64,000 nt of DNA from Leishmania martiniquensis (GCF_017916325.1 NC_090164.1:417501-481500); one strand, 5' to 3'. Shown: positions 10,808-22,500, counted from the stretch's first letter. Made by a program: numbers and translations. Notes: generated by a model from the sequence alone, not told the origin.

Positions 10808-13800
10808 ATGCAGCCACACATGGAGCCCTCTGCGAAGGCTACATCGTGTGCATCCACGCCTCCCGCTCCGTCTGGCCAGGCCACCTGCGCCTACCCTTTC
10901 GTTCACACGCGCACTGACGCGAGGGGAGGCCCAGCAAGGGGTAAAAGTGACAGCCCCGGCGCAGCTGACGCTACGCCTTCCGCAGCAAACGGCGCTGCCG
11001 TCCCTGGTGTGCAGCAGAGGTACTGCAACGGCTCTCGGCCTCCCGTGATGAGCTATGCGTCGCCGTACAGCAGTGTTGGTGCTGACGCGGCTCAGAGCGC
11101 AGCTACCGCCTCAGGCGGTGTTCAACTTTCGCCTTGGAACTCCTTTGAGCTGGCCATACCTCAGCCTGACTTCTATTGCTCACAGCCTCGCTATGCTGAG
11201 TCTCTGATGGCGTCGGCAGACCTCTACGGCGCCGGCCAAATGATGGGGTACGGGTCGACACCTCCCATATCCGGAATGAGCGGGTACGGGTGTGCGGACC
11301 AGGCGGCCGGTTCCGTGCTCAGCAGCTTCAGCTGCAGCGGTTCGCGCTTCCCTCAGTGGTATCTGCCTCGGGGGTACTGCCCCATGCCCTGCTTCAATCC
11401 TGCTGGCGGTAGCTCAGGTAGCGGCTATGGGCTTTACGCGGATTGCACGAGCACCGGCATCACACCCACCACCGTTTCGATGGGGCTGAACTCGACGGAT
11501 GATGAGACGCTTGGGAGTCTGGATGGGCGACCGCGCTACGTTGTGGTGCCGCCGCCGCCACGGCTCGCGCCCCTGTCGAGCTCTGACACAGTGGTGCCCT
11601 TTGTGCTGCCTCCGTCTTTCGCGGCGGCGGCCGCCGGAAGTGACCCTCAAATGATTGGCGTGATGGAGTCTTCGCCCTCGGCATCTTTGCCAAATGCCTC
11701 GGCCGCGTCCAGGGCAGCGCGAACCCCGCAGTTCCTACCGTATGACGGCCGCGCTTACGGCATTCCTTCGTACAAGACGCAGATCAGCAGCAGTGAAGCC
11801 GCGAATTCCGTGGCGCCTTGCCCGCTCGTGGCTTGTGCCCAGCATGGTGGCTGCAGCCAGGTGGGCGCCGCTCCGCCCACGCGCGCGTCGGAGGAGATGG
11901 CGGGTCTTGTGCACACCACGCACAGTTACCCTCACATGGCGTCTTTCCTCACACCGCGCGCCTTGCCGCAGGGCCATAGGATGAGCACCGGTGATGCGAG
12001 GGCTGCTTCAGAGCCGGTGGCCGGGCTCCGCTCGCCAGCGGAGAGCGCGCTGCTGGCGGACGTGCACGCACGACTGTTGCAGCAGCATCGCTCCTCCCAG
12101 CTGCTCAAGGAGCGCTCCTCCGCGAAGGAGGCTGGCGCCAAGCCGTTGACGCGTGCCGACCTGGTCGGCCCGGCCAAGGCTCTCGCCTCAGAGAAAAATG
12201 TCGGCACCAACGGTTCCAGCGACGACGGCGCTTCTCTCAGCATAATGGCCGCCGAAGAGGAGGCGGTGGCGGCGCTGTCACCCATTCCACGGCTACCAGC
12301 CGCAAACGACGCCGATCTCGAGACATCTGCTCACTCAATATGGGAGGGCGCCGAGACGCAGGTGCAGGCCCCTACTCAGGATGCGCTAGATCGGGTGTTG
12401 ACGGTGCCGGGTGTGGTATGGCGACACGACCCGTATAGCCGCCACGTTTTACCACAGACACAGGCTACTGTCGAGCGCGATGGCAGCGAGATGACCAGCG
12501 CGTCGTACTCCTCGCTGCCGTCCGGCCCCTGCGTAACGCGTGCCGCCCTCGGCCTCTCTGACCGCGGGGACGCCACTAGCAGCATTACGCAGCCGCCTCG
12601 CTCGGCCGACAACTCAGCAGGCACAACCAGCAGCAGCAGCGACGCCGCCAACGGAGTGCGGCCCAGCTCCCGCCGCCTGCCGAACAAGAAGGTGTGCGTA
12701 CGACATTACGTGAAGGGCGATGGTGACGTGTCGCTCAGTCGCGAAAATAGCGGTCTGGTGGGCGCGCTTCTGAGTGTGAGGGAGGTTCCCGCTGCGTCTG
12801 TTCCCGTTGCTCCCTGTGCAAGTGGCACCTGCGCATCGCACCGTCACGCCGCGGGCATGGGCAGCGGTGACGAACGTGTAACTCCTGCGGCCCCGCCGGA
12901 GACAGTACCAGTGTCCATGCTCCCGTCCACGGCTCTGGAGGGTGCGGATAGTGGCAAGCCGTCGGTGCCAAAGCCGCGCTCAAAGCAGATGGGCCAGCCA
13001 GCGCCGGTCCGAGGTGCGAAAGTGTGCGCCGCTAGCGAGCAGTCAGTTGCGTCCAGCGCTTCTTCGTCCGCCGCTTCGTCGCCCGCTTCATCTGCGTCTG
13101 GGCACCGTAAACCGTTGCACGTGCAGGTATCATCGGCACTCGCTGTCGTAGACCTGGCTGAAGCACTTGGTAACGAGTCCACCGAGGCAGTCTCAGGCGT
13201 TGTCTCCGCCTCACCCGGCCCCGCTGTTGCAGCCGTGAAGTGGCCAGTGGCCCGCCGCCCAAATTCGTACTCTTCTCCCCTTGACCTCAGTGCGGCGTGC
13301 TCCGCTTATCAACCGTCATCGAGGTGGGCATGGGGGCTGCGCAGCGCGCGCGCCCACTCCGTGGCGGAGATGGACGCACGGGAGTCCAGGCCACTCGTTG
13401 CCACCTTGGCGGACCTCGACACAAGCTACCTGGTTCGCCTGTGGCAGAAGCTAGACTTGAGTGGCTGCTTTCGTGATGCGCTGGAGCGCCGGCGGCGCGT
13501 GATTGGGCCGGGAAGCAACAGTTCCGCGCGCGTGCTACGCCGCATGATACCCCTCGCACGCCGCCTGATGTACCGCCGGCATGGCCGGGATGCTGAGGAC
13601 GGAAACGGACCGCGCTTCACCGTGTTGGCCGAGTCGGAGATGAAGTACGTGTGCTTGCTGCAGCACGGCTTCCGAAAGAGCACGGCCGTCGCGGCAACGG
13701 AATATGCACCTGGCACGATGGTGGTGCTGGATGGAGACATGGGCATCGACACCGGCGTCGTTGAGCTCTGCATGACGCGTGAGGAGTACGAGGCTATGAC

Positions 13801-14155
13801 GGATGTGCAGCGGCGCGCTGCGCATCTCGTCGTACACCTGGAGTTCCCGCTCGCTTCCTCGATTCACCGTGCCGCCCGGGCCGACGAGATTTTGATGCAT
13901 GGCAACACGCAGCTCCCCCTCGAGGAAGCAACGCTTGAGTTCCTGCGGCACCTGACCACGCAGCCGCACCTGTTTCAGAGCTGCCGGGTTGAGTGGATGC
14001 ACTTCGTGGATGCGGAGTTCCAGGCGGATGGGCAGAAGCTTTACGTGCACTATACCTGCGACTCCCCAGTGCGCTTTCTCGAGCTGGCAACGTTCCTCAA
14101 CCACATCTTCCACTGCCGTGTGTGGATGAAGGTGGTAAAAGCGGATGAGTTTTAA
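10808..14155 (+). CDS. PSP1 C-terminal domain protein, 1115 aa
   Basis: The frame extends upstream through a polypyrimidine tract, so the ATG at 10808 (context GCCATG) is preferred. The first ~890 residues are low complexity, rich in Ser, Ala, Pro and Gly with Tyr-rich patches near 60-220, and look disordered. The last ~170 residues are folded. VVLDGDMGIDTGVV follows the conserved GD.V...G...G.V strand of PSP1 proteins. The block starting at about 1059 (C..VEW, then E.QADGQKLYVHY, V.FLEL, L...FHCRVWM) matches the PSP1 C-terminal region. In trypanosomatids PSP1-domain proteins include the Crithidia RBP33/RBP45-type factors that bind cell-cycle-regulated mRNAs, so a role in cytoplasmic mRNA control is a fair inference. 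It is much longer than the small family members because of the N-terminal extension. No RRM or zinc finger is seen. The stop is TAA at 14153. Confidence 0.8.
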   Translation: MQPHMEPSAKATSCASTPPAPSGQATCAYPFVHTRTDARGGPARGKSDSPGAADATPSAANGAAVPGVQQRYCNGSRPPVMSYASPYSSVGADAAQSAATASGGVQLSPWNSFELAIPQPDFYCSQPRYAESLMASADLYGAGQMMGYGSTPPISGMSGYGCADQAAGSVLSSFSCSGSRFPQWYLPRGYCPMPCFNPAGGSSGSGYGLYADCTSTGITPTTVSMGLNSTDDETLGSLDGRPRYVVVPPPPRLAPLSSSDTVVPFVLPPSFAAAAAGSDPQMIGVMESSPSASLPNASAASRAARTPQFLPYDGRAYGIPSYKTQISSSEAANSVAPCPLVACAQHGGCSQVGAAPPTRASEEMAGLVHTTHSYPHMASFLTPRALPQGHRMSTGDARAASEPVAGLRSPAESALLADVHARLLQQHRSSQLLKERSSAKEAGAKPLTRADLVGPAKALASEKNVGTNGSSDDGASLSIMAAEEEAVAALSPIPRLPAANDADLETSAHSIWEGAETQVQAPTQDALDRVLTVPGVVWRHDPYSRHVLPQTQATVERDGSEMTSASYSSLPSGPCVTRAALGLSDRGDATSSITQPPRSADNSAGTTSSSSDAANGVRPSSRRLPNKKVCVRHYVKGDGDVSLSRENSGLVGALLSVREVPAASVPVAPCASGTCASHRHAAGMGSGDERVTPAAPPETVPVSMLPSTALEGADSGKPSVPKPRSKQMGQPAPVRGAKVCAASEQSVASSASSSAASSPASSASGHRKPLHVQVSSALAVVDLAEALGNESTEAVSGVVSASPGPAVAAVKWPVARRPNSYSSPLDLSAACSAYQPSSRWAWGLRSARAHSVAEMDARESRPLVATLADLDTSYLVRLWQKLDLSGCFRDALERRRRVIGPGSNSSARVLRRMIPLARRLMYRRHGRDAEDGNGPRFTVLAESEMKYVCLLQHGFRKSTAVAATEYAPGTMVVLDGDMGIDTGVVELCMTREEYEAMTDVQRRAAHLVVHLEFPLASSIHRAARADEILMHGNTQLPLEEATLEFLRHLTTQPHLFQSCRVEWMHFVDAEFQADGQKLYVHYTCDSPVRFLELATFLNHIFHCRVWMKVVKADEF

Positions 14156-17138
14156 ATGTGCTGCTGTGTCTGGCGTGCACGTCCACCTCTCTCCTTCCCA
14201 TTTCTGCACTTTGGTCGGGTGCCCCGCCTTTTCCTCGTTTTATTTTTGATTTGATTTTTCGCGCCTACTGTGGCGGAGACACGCGCCACTGAAGCGCAGG
14301 CTTCCACGCAAGCACCGGCAAGGACCGCACGCGCGGGCGACACCGTGTTTCTTTCCCCCTTTCTCCTCTCTCATTTCTTCTGCAGTTGTCGTTCTCCGTC
14401 ATTAACTGCACCGTTCGTTTCTGTTTTTCTTTTTTCCGTTTCTCTGCTTGGCAGATACGGATGACGTCCCTCTTCAACGCCCCTTTCGCCCTCTTCACAA
14501 TACGTCCTCGCCAAGGCGCGCGAATGTCTGAGAGAGAAAGGGAGGGGAGGGGGAAGTGAGGAGGAGGGCGCGCCTCTCCCCTCACACGCAACGCGCGTGA
14601 TGCTCGGGCGTCGTTGTGCCTCTCCTTCTTTTGGAGAGTCCCTGTTTGTGTGTGCGGTTCGGAATGGCGGATACCCCTCACCTCTCATTATTCAGCCTTT
14701 GCCTTCAGACTCGGCCGCTTTACGCGGGCGTGCCTCTCTCTCGCCGGCAGCCGTGTATGCATAACAGTAAAGCTCCATGTGAGCACGCACGTGGGGCGAC
14801 CCCCGCTTCCGTTTCTGCGTAGGTATCAGCCACTTCCCTCGCCAATGACCGTTACTATTTTTTTTTCCCTTTCGCCCCTCTCTTTACCTTTTCGTGTCTC
14901 TGGGCCGTCCCATCTGTTATCCGGTTGCGTATGGAATGATGCGCATCATTTGTATTCGCCCGTTCTCTCGATCTCCCTCCCCCCGCCCGCCTCCTCCACA
15001 CCTCTCCCCACTCGCTGACACCCCTCCCTCTCAACACCGTTTCCTCAGCGTGCGCGACTCGCATACGCTTATGCCCCCGTGGGGATGTTAGCGCACCCGC
15101 CTGTGACAAGAGCTCTTGCATACATCAGCCTCTCCCCCCTCTCTCTTTCCCCCCTTGCCCTCTCTCTTTTTCTTCCGTATCAGCGCCCTCACAACTCTGA
15201 TGGCAAGATCGGCTGTGTGTGCGAGCTTGTGCGCGGGTGCGCTCATCTTTGGATGCGCCTCTTTTGTGTACGCCTTCGCATTTTCCCTCTTTTCGCTCCA
15301 TGCTCGACCGATGGTGACGGCGAGCGGTGCATCGCGCGAGAGGAGGCATGCAGGTAGAGGGGAGGCGGCATGACTGTCGGCTCTCTATATGTGCTCCTTC
15401 CATTTTTGAGCGTTGCTGCCTGTCGCGTGGCGGAGGCACACTCGTCGATGAAGCAGCCTGAGCAGAATTTCGTACGCTGTTTTTCCTGTTAACCCCCCTT
15501 TCTGCCCTTCACTAGTGCGGGGGCGCCACAGAACTTAACACACACTTCTCTCATCCTTTCGACGCCGGTCGACCCATCCAAGCGCAGGCGCCTGGTCAGT
15601 CATCAACTGCAAGCGTTATGTGTGCGCGTGGATACGCGCATGGAGGTGCCGATGCGTGCTCACGCGGAACACGCGCTTGATGACATCGGGAGAGGGGGCG
15701 AACCACACATTAGCTTTTACGGCCATGAAAAGCCAAGCGGAAAGCACACACACACACACGGCGCCAGCAAAAAAAAGTGGAAGGAAATACGGCGGATAGA
15801 AAAGATCTCTCGTTCATGTGGAGAGGGGGGCGCGTGCGGGCCTGCCTTCCGCCCTGATCAGTGTTTTTTTTTATTTTCGTTTGTGGAGCTCTCCTCGCAT
15901 GACCGCTGACTCTCTTTCTTGATCCCTTTCCAAGCCCTTTTTTAGGTCCACACGTACGCGTGTGTGCTTCCTTTCCCGGGCGCTGCCCCGTTGGCCATGA
16001 GCGCGCTTTATTTCTTTACGATTGTGCAGGCGGCCCTCTGCTGTGGCCCTCTCTCTGCCCCACTTCGTTCATACGTCTTGGGCGCTGCTTCGATTCTCTG
16101 AGAGCTCTTTGCCGCCACCTCGCGAAGCCATCTTTTACCCCGCCCTCATATCCCTTCGCCCCCCTCTTCTTGTGTTTCTTTCGTCGCCGCCACGCATGTG
16201 AGGGAGGAGGGGGAGAGGGTGTACAGCGCAGCGGGTCCCTTTTCCCCTCCCCTCTTTCTCTCTTTTCGCAACAACAAGTTAACAGTAAATGATGTGTACA
16301 AAAAGAAAAAAGATGTGTGCCGTGCCCTCTCAGCACTGTCTGCGTAACTGTTTCGAAAACGCGAAGAAAAAATAAGATAGCCGAACTCCCCCGGACTGCT
16401 TCTCTCGCACACATATACACACACACACTTCCGCTCCCTTTCCCTCGCTCTCACCCCTCCCCCTTTTTTCTCTCAGTGCGGCGCAGATGGACCTGATTGT
16501 GTGAAGATCTGCGGCCTCTCTCTCTTTTTGTTTTCCTCACCTTGGATGCCTGCGTGTCTGCGTCTCCTGTTTCATTCGAAGAGAGAGGAGCGTTGAGACG
16601 GAGGACTACTAAAGGAGGTGTATGCAGCTCACAATGCGTTGGCACACTCTCCCCTCCTCCTCGTCGTCTGCCGGTGACCGCCACCGCTGTCTCTTCTTCC
16701 GCCTCGGCCGTTTACACTCTCCTCTTTATCTTTGCTCGCTGTTGCGCTCCCTTTTTAACGTTGTGCCTTGCATAGACTCACCGCCGAGCATCTCGCATCT
16801 GTTTCCCGGTCATCCCCCTCTTATGTATGGATGTGTGTGTGTGTATGCGCACACGGCTTCGAGCGGCTAACGGAAAAAAACACCTCACCTCGGCGCCACT
16901 CAAACATGCCTTCCCTCTCCCCCTCTCCCCCTCGTTCCCCTTGGCACGGAGGCATTCGCAGGTGAACACACGTGTAGCCGCACGTGTGACCGCCAACTGA
17001 AGAGGATGTAGCCGATGAAAACTGCGAGGAATCAAAGAGGTTAAGGGGGGAGGGCAACAGGTCCCTCCTGCACCCCTGAGAGTGATGGCGATCGTGATTC
17101 GTGCCTTGTTGCGCACGCGTTCGTGTGCGAGGAGAGGA

Positions 17139-17160
17139 TGGGAGGGTGGGTGGGTGGGTG
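17139..17160 (+). repeat. GGGT tandem repeat, quadruplex-capable
   Basis: The + strand carries four or more consecutive runs of three G separated by one or two bases. This satisfies the usual intramolecular G-quadruplex pattern in both DNA and sense RNA. Confidence 0.7.
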
Positions 17161-17413
17161 AACGGGCGACAGCAAAGCTTCCAGAGGCTGTTCAATAGCT
17201 TCCTCCCTCTTTTCTCATCTGGTGCAGGGGCGAACCTCACAATGAACCCGTACCCCCTCCTCCCTCTTCCTTCGCTGGTGCGTGCGGCCATGCCAGTGTG
17301 TGACATTCCTTATACGGTGCACTGTGCTTGCACAGCGGTGACCCAATTCTGTCCTTCGCGCACACTGAGCCGGCGCCTACTGCCACACAGGAAGATGCGC
17401 ATTTATTGGGAAT

Positions 17414-17438
17414 GGGGAGGGAGGGAGGGAGGGAGGGG
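17414..17438 (+). repeat. GGGA tandem repeat, quadruplex-capable
   Basis: Five or more runs of three to five G spaced by single A residues form a 4-nt tandem repeat. It lies in the same G-rich block as the GGGT repeat at 17139. Confidence 0.75.
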
Positions 17439-17623
17439 GCGCCTGATACTAAGCAAAAAAAGGGCCGGCGGAGGCGGGGGAAGATACAGGGCGTAAACGC
17501 TGTGGCAGACGCCACATGATGTGCGTGGAGCAGTGCAGCAAAGGATAAGGGCGGTCGTGCATGCACCTCTCTCCGTAAGTACACGTACAGGGGTCCCTCC
17601 ATTGACAGACAGACAGATCTATC

Positions 17624-17655
17624 GCCATACATATATATATATATATATGTATGGC
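17624..17655 (+). repeat. 32-bp perfect inverted repeat with TA core
   Basis: GCCATAC at 17624-17630 is mirrored by GTATGGC at 17649-17655 around an 18-bp alternating AT core. It is fully self-complementary, so DNA could extrude a cruciform and RNA could fold into a hairpin. It lies upstream of the first tryparedoxin-like gene. Confidence 0.85.
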
Positions 17656-18487
17656 AAAGAAAAAGAAGACAAGCGCACAACACACTTTGCAGTGAGGCAC
17701 GCCTCCTTCAGTAGAGGTGACCGCTTCATACGGCTCCCCCCTTTTCTCCTTCAACTGTCTCTCCCTCTCTTTGGTCGCGAGAAGCATTTAGGAGGGAGCC
17801 GTAACAGGTGTGTGGGCGTGCGCGCCTCAGTCCCACAGACATGGGCGCTCGCTAGGTGTAGCGCTTGCGCCACCGTGGACACACACACACTTACACGCGA
17901 ACCTGCAGGCTGATCACTCAACTGTGAAATGCCAGGTATAAGGTCCGCGCATCATGCTCTCCCTCTCTTCGCTAGGCAGGCAAGGCGGCGATAGGAATCG
18001 GCGACAGAAACACAAGTGCCATTGTGTCTGGACGCTACGAAGGTGCCTCTCTCTCGCATTTCCCCACCTCCTTCCCCCCTACCACTTCATCCTACTCCAC
18101 CCCGCTGCTCCCCCTTCCCTCACTTACAACATTCACTGGCGTGCGGAAAAAATCACGGACCTCTTCAGATACCCATAACACGAACGATAAAAAATGAGCC
18201 ACCAGGTATTATCTCTAAGAACAGCACTCAAGCTGAGTGACACGAAGCAGCGGCCTGCTTGTTAGCCGAGAGGAGGGGGAAGACCAGAGCCCAACGGACC
18301 GGGTGACGAGTCGGCGGTAAGAGACGGGGAGTGAGTGGAGATTCCGCTTTGGGGCCGCTATCGAAAGAGACGTGCGAAAAGAGCAGCATCGCCGCCTCTT
18401 TGCCATCCCACAAGCGTGCGCAGACACACAGACACACACACACACACACAAACACACGCGTGCCCACAGCTACTCAAACAAGCCTTC

Positions 18488-19588
18488 ATGAACTACTTTG
18501 GCCAGTGGCCGAATCTGGAGCTGCTGCGCCAGGATGGCAGCAAGAGCCTGGCCTCCGACGTCCTTCGTGATGTGGCGTACATCGTGCTGTTCTTCGGCGC
18601 CTCGTGGTGCCCCGAGTGCGAAGTGTTCATGGACGTCATTGGCGACTTCTACGAGGCACATCACGAGATGAAGGGGTTCGAGGTGGTGTACATCTCTCGC
18701 GACTACAGCCGAGATGAGATGATGAACAGTTTCCTGCTGAGTAAGCGGGCCGCTGCGGCAGCACAGAGGCGAGAGCGTCAACTGCGCAGGCAGGCTTCAA
18801 AGCAGCAGCGGCTGAGCACAGGGGCCGACCAAGGCGGAAACAGTGAGCGTACCGTTTCGGAGGACGATCAAGAAGGCGCGATTCGCCAGCACCGCAATGG
18901 ACAAGACGGCAACAGTGAGTCGGAGCACCGCAAAGTTTCCTCGAGAGCCAGCACCTCTTCCTCCTCCACACCTCCCCCATTGAAGCGCGTGGTGGAGCTG
19001 AGAGTCAGCAGCATCACCAGAAGCGGTCTTGTCAGTGCCTCTGCGAATCCAATATCGTGTGGACGGCGTGGCTTTTGGGCTGTGCCGTACGATCATGTCG
19101 GCTGCGTCGGCGTCCCTATTCTCTATCACCTTCGCGTAGTCACCTACCCTGGCGTCGTTGTGTGCCGCAACAGACCCTTCACTGCAAACATGAGCCCCTC
19201 GCTACTGCCACCGCTGCCTGCGGCGCACTCTTTGACCCTGTCGCTGGAGACTTCGCCGCCGGAGGAGTTGGAGACGGAGCTGACGCAGTCGCTACCCTCT
19301 TCAGTCATCGACCACGCCAATGCGCCGCAGCGACGGCAGAAGACACCGAAGGTGGCGCGGCCTGAGTGCTACCCCGATGTGATCACCGTTGCCGGTTGCT
19401 TCATGATGGACCAGGACCCACTCGGGGAGGACTTTCCGTGGGAGAGGATGAGTCCCAAGACGCGCCGGGCAGCACTGCTGTTTTTTGTGATGGTGACGGT
19501 GCTCGCGGTGGCCTTGTTGTCGTGGACGCTCCCGATCCTTCTCGTTGCGCGGCCAAAGGCTTCGCTGAGGGCACAGGCAAAGATGTAG
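18488..19588 (+). CDS. Tail-anchored tryparedoxin-like protein with WCPEC active site
   Basis: Predicted 366 aa from the ATG at 18488; the open frame upstream runs through CA repeats of the 5' UTR. Residues 12-80 follow tryparedoxin: LLRQDGS, a hydrophobic strand, ASWCPEC (W40, C41, C44), a FYEAHHE helix and a VVYISRDYS strand. A charged, Arg/Gln/Ser-rich insert of about 110 residues then interrupts the fold. It resumes with FWAVPY (197-201, matching the family's PWLALPF) and a YPGVVV strand with the presumed cis-proline at P221. Near the C-terminus GEDFPWERM recalls the tryparedoxin EFPW end. Residues 328-353 form one hydrophobic helix followed by a basic tail (R, K, R, K), a tail anchor. 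Glu replaces the second Pro of WCPPC but both cysteines remain, so redox activity is possible with an altered potential. Likely role: membrane-bound thiol transfer facing the cytosol. The basic tail favours mitochondrial outer membrane or glycosome over ER, by inference. Confidence 0.8.
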   Translation: MNYFGQWPNLELLRQDGSKSLASDVLRDVAYIVLFFGASWCPECEVFMDVIGDFYEAHHEMKGFEVVYISRDYSRDEMMNSFLLSKRAAAAAQRRERQLRRQASKQQRLSTGADQGGNSERTVSEDDQEGAIRQHRNGQDGNSESEHRKVSSRASTSSSSTPPPLKRVVELRVSSITRSGLVSASANPISCGRRGFWAVPYDHVGCVGVPILYHLRVVTYPGVVVCRNRPFTANMSPSLLPPLPAAHSLTLSLETSPPEELETELTQSLPSSVIDHANAPQRRQKTPKVARPECYPDVITVAGCFMMDQDPLGEDFPWERMSPKTRRAALLFFVMVTVLAVALLSWTLPILLVARPKASLRAQAKM

Positions 19589-22500
19589 AGTTCGTATATA
19601 TATATATATATACAGAGCGCCAGCAGACCCGCGCGACGGAGAAAGTGCGGATGGGTGGAGTGACTTTCGGTGAATGGCGCAAAGTTACTGCCCTCCCCGC
19701 TACCCCTCTCTCCCTTGTGCGCTTGTGCGCGACCGCTGCCGTGGAGAGACCGCGGCGCCTCCAGATGCGGCTGTTTCGCACGCTTACCTTTTTTCCCTTT
19801 CGCCGTAAGTGTGCGCGCTCCTTGTTTGCCGTCAAAAGCTATCCTGCGAATCGTGGAACGAAGGGAAGGGGAGGGGTTGAAAGAGATGCTCTCCGTGCCC
19901 GTTGATCTGTACTCGAAGAGTGCGTGTGTGCGTGTGTGAGGGCCGTCACAGACGGGAAGATAAAAGTGCCGTCGGGAGTGTTCCCTTCTCTGTTTCCTTC
20001 AATACCTCCCGCCTCATTTTCCTGTACGGTGGCCGTCCCCCCCCCCGCTGTCGCTGCTGCCGCCTCAGGCAGCAGTGGTGGTGGTGTATCTTTGAAGTTC
20101 ACGGCGTGTATGATAAGGTTCATGTGTGCAGACACACATACACACACATACCGCGACAGATGCAGAGTACGCCAATGCCTTTTGCGGCGTCGGACCCGTC
20201 ACCACAGGCGCATGCGTTTGGTGCGTGCACACGTAGAAGCACTGGTCTCTCCTGGCAGCGCTGCTTCTGCGTTTTAGCTTTGCAGAATACGGCCAAGGTG
20301 CGCCTGAGCATTGCCAGGCTCGAATGCTTGAGCGCATCAGATTGTTCTCAGCAAAGTTTTCGCTCTCGGCCTCGCTTTCTCGCTCTGGCGTCGCCCTCTT
20401 CTACTACTGCATCATCTTCCCTCTCCCTTTCCTTCCCTCTTATTCTGGACACATACTGCTGGTGGGCTCGATGGCGTGGTATGCACGCATGCGCGCGCTT
20501 TACCGTGGCCCCCCTTCTTTCTGTACGGTATCCTACATTGCCCGCATCCGCTCATGGCGCGTGTCGCACATGAACGCTCTCCTTCCCAATTCTCTCTCTC
20601 TTGGTGCACATACGCGTGGGACTCTTCCCCCTTAGATTCCTTCTATGCCGTGTAGCTGCTCCGCCCCTCCTCCCTCTCTCTATCAGTATCACTCTCGCCG
20701 CTTGCATACGCATACATACATCCTCATCCGCACAATTGCGTTGCTTCGAAGCAGTCGTGGACCACTGAGTCACAGACAGACACAGGCGAACACCCACCCG
20801 CGCACGCACAGAGGGCCGAGACGACGTGGTAAAAGCCGGTGACAGGACGGACGCCCGCGCCTCTCGGTCTTCTTCCCTCCCCTCCTTTCTCTCTCTCATC
20901 TGTTTTCCCCCTTTCCGTTCTTCGGTGTATTTCTTCAGTCTCGCTTGTCCCTCTCCCCCTCCTCCTGTACTCTGAGACTTTGCCCATCTCCTCCTCCTCC
21001 TTGCACGGCCTCTCTCTCTCCCTCTCTCTTCGCTTCATCTGTTGCTGCGGACGTTGCTGCTGTCCGTTTGGATTCTCCACGAGGCTCACTCTCGTCGTTC
21101 TTGTCGCCGATATTGTGGCACCGGTGACGTATTCGCTGGACTGCGCGCACACACGCGCTCGCCCTGCCGCTCTCTGTCATTCAACCAATTCATCTTCTCG
21201 GCCCTCCTCTGCTCTCCTCCTTTTTTTTCCTCAGCGTGTGCGTGTATGTGTGCCTGTCTGTTCAGTGTGCCTCCTCTTCATTCGCTCCTGTGGTTTTGTG
21301 CTGCTCACAGTCCCTCCCTCCCCTCACCTTCCCTGCATCCCTTGCTATATCTGCTTCTCTGGTACCCCTCCCCTCTCCTCTCTGCTCTAGCCATTACTTG
21401 CTACCGTACCCGATCACCGAGGAGGACGGACGCATAAAGGCAGAGATTCGCGACGCACGTGGGGCGCACATATACGCCGCACACACACGCACGCACGCAC
21501 ACACACAGGCACAGATACACGCGCGCGAAGACGCAACCGATCTACAAAGGCATTGCAAGGAAAATCTCAGCGTCTTCAGCCCTGCCCATCTCTCTCTTTT
21601 TTCTTCTCACTGTTTTGCCCCTTCTCGTCGTGCGAGTGCGTGGTTGCTTCTCGCTGTTCCGTGCTTGTGACTTTGGCTGCGTCTTTTGTATTCCCCTCTG
21701 TTCACTTCAAACCGCGCTCGCTCCTTCACATACACCCTTTTTCATTGCTGCCCCCCTCCCCTCCCCCCTCCGCCCCACAGACGCACACGCACAGCTCTCT
21801 CTTCCCTTCTTTTCGTAGCTGCTTTCATTTGACGTGTGTGCGTGTGTGTGTGTGCGGGTGTGTCTCCTGTACACTCCGCCCGCTCCGCTCTTCCCGCGTC
21901 TCTCTCTCTGTTGACTATTCTGCTGACCCTTTTTTCAATTTTTTTTGTTCGCTACCGGTGCTCTCCTCTCTCTCTGTCTCTCTTTCCTCTCCCCCTCTCT
22001 CTTTCGTTCACACCACCGCCATCGGGGTGCGCCTTTCGTCTTCGTTTCTCCACCCGCTCCCTTTTCTACAGAACCTCCGCACACACACACACACACTCAC
22101 GGACACAGACGCAAGCATAGACCGTCACACAGCTGTAGCTGCCGTGTGCTCAGTTGACCTGCGCCTAATCATCCCCCTCTTTTTCGGCTCTCGCTCGTGT
22201 CTCTTTCTCCATCTTCTGCGCCGCTGCTCGCTCATCCACCCCGGCGCCTTTCTTCTCGCCGCCACGCTGCAGCCTTCTTACCCGCATCTCATCGCACGAG
22301 CCAGTTAGCGAAGGGTCTGTGAGACCTCTCGCCTTCTGCAACTGCGTTGCCATCCGCCACGCGGACAGACCCGTGACGACGACGAGCGAGTCGAGCTGAC
22401 AATAGGCGGACCTTGAGTGCACGAATCTACGCATAGGTGTGCACACCAGGCATACCTACACTGGACTGAGCGTTCGTCTTGTTGAAGCGGAGGCTCTGCA

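Larger units (their letters stand above)
14156..18487. other. 4.3-kb intergenic region
   Basis: No credible gene. The left two thirds is C/T-rich on the + strand. From about 16980 to 17480 the strand bias reverses to G-rich, with tandem GGGT and GGGA repeats. A perfect inverted repeat follows at 17624-17655. A C/T tract at 18045-18130 with an AG at 18167-18168 is the likely acceptor for the gene at 18488. Confidence 0.65.

Noticed and set aside
17139..17160. GGGT repeat as a telomere-like sequence
   Set aside because: The unit is not TTAGGG, the array is only about 22 bp and it lies inside a gene cluster.
21553..22308. 251-codon open frame before the tail-anchored tryparedoxin
   Set aside because: Encoded by C/T tracts and CA repeats; Ser/Leu/Pro and His-Thr repeats only.
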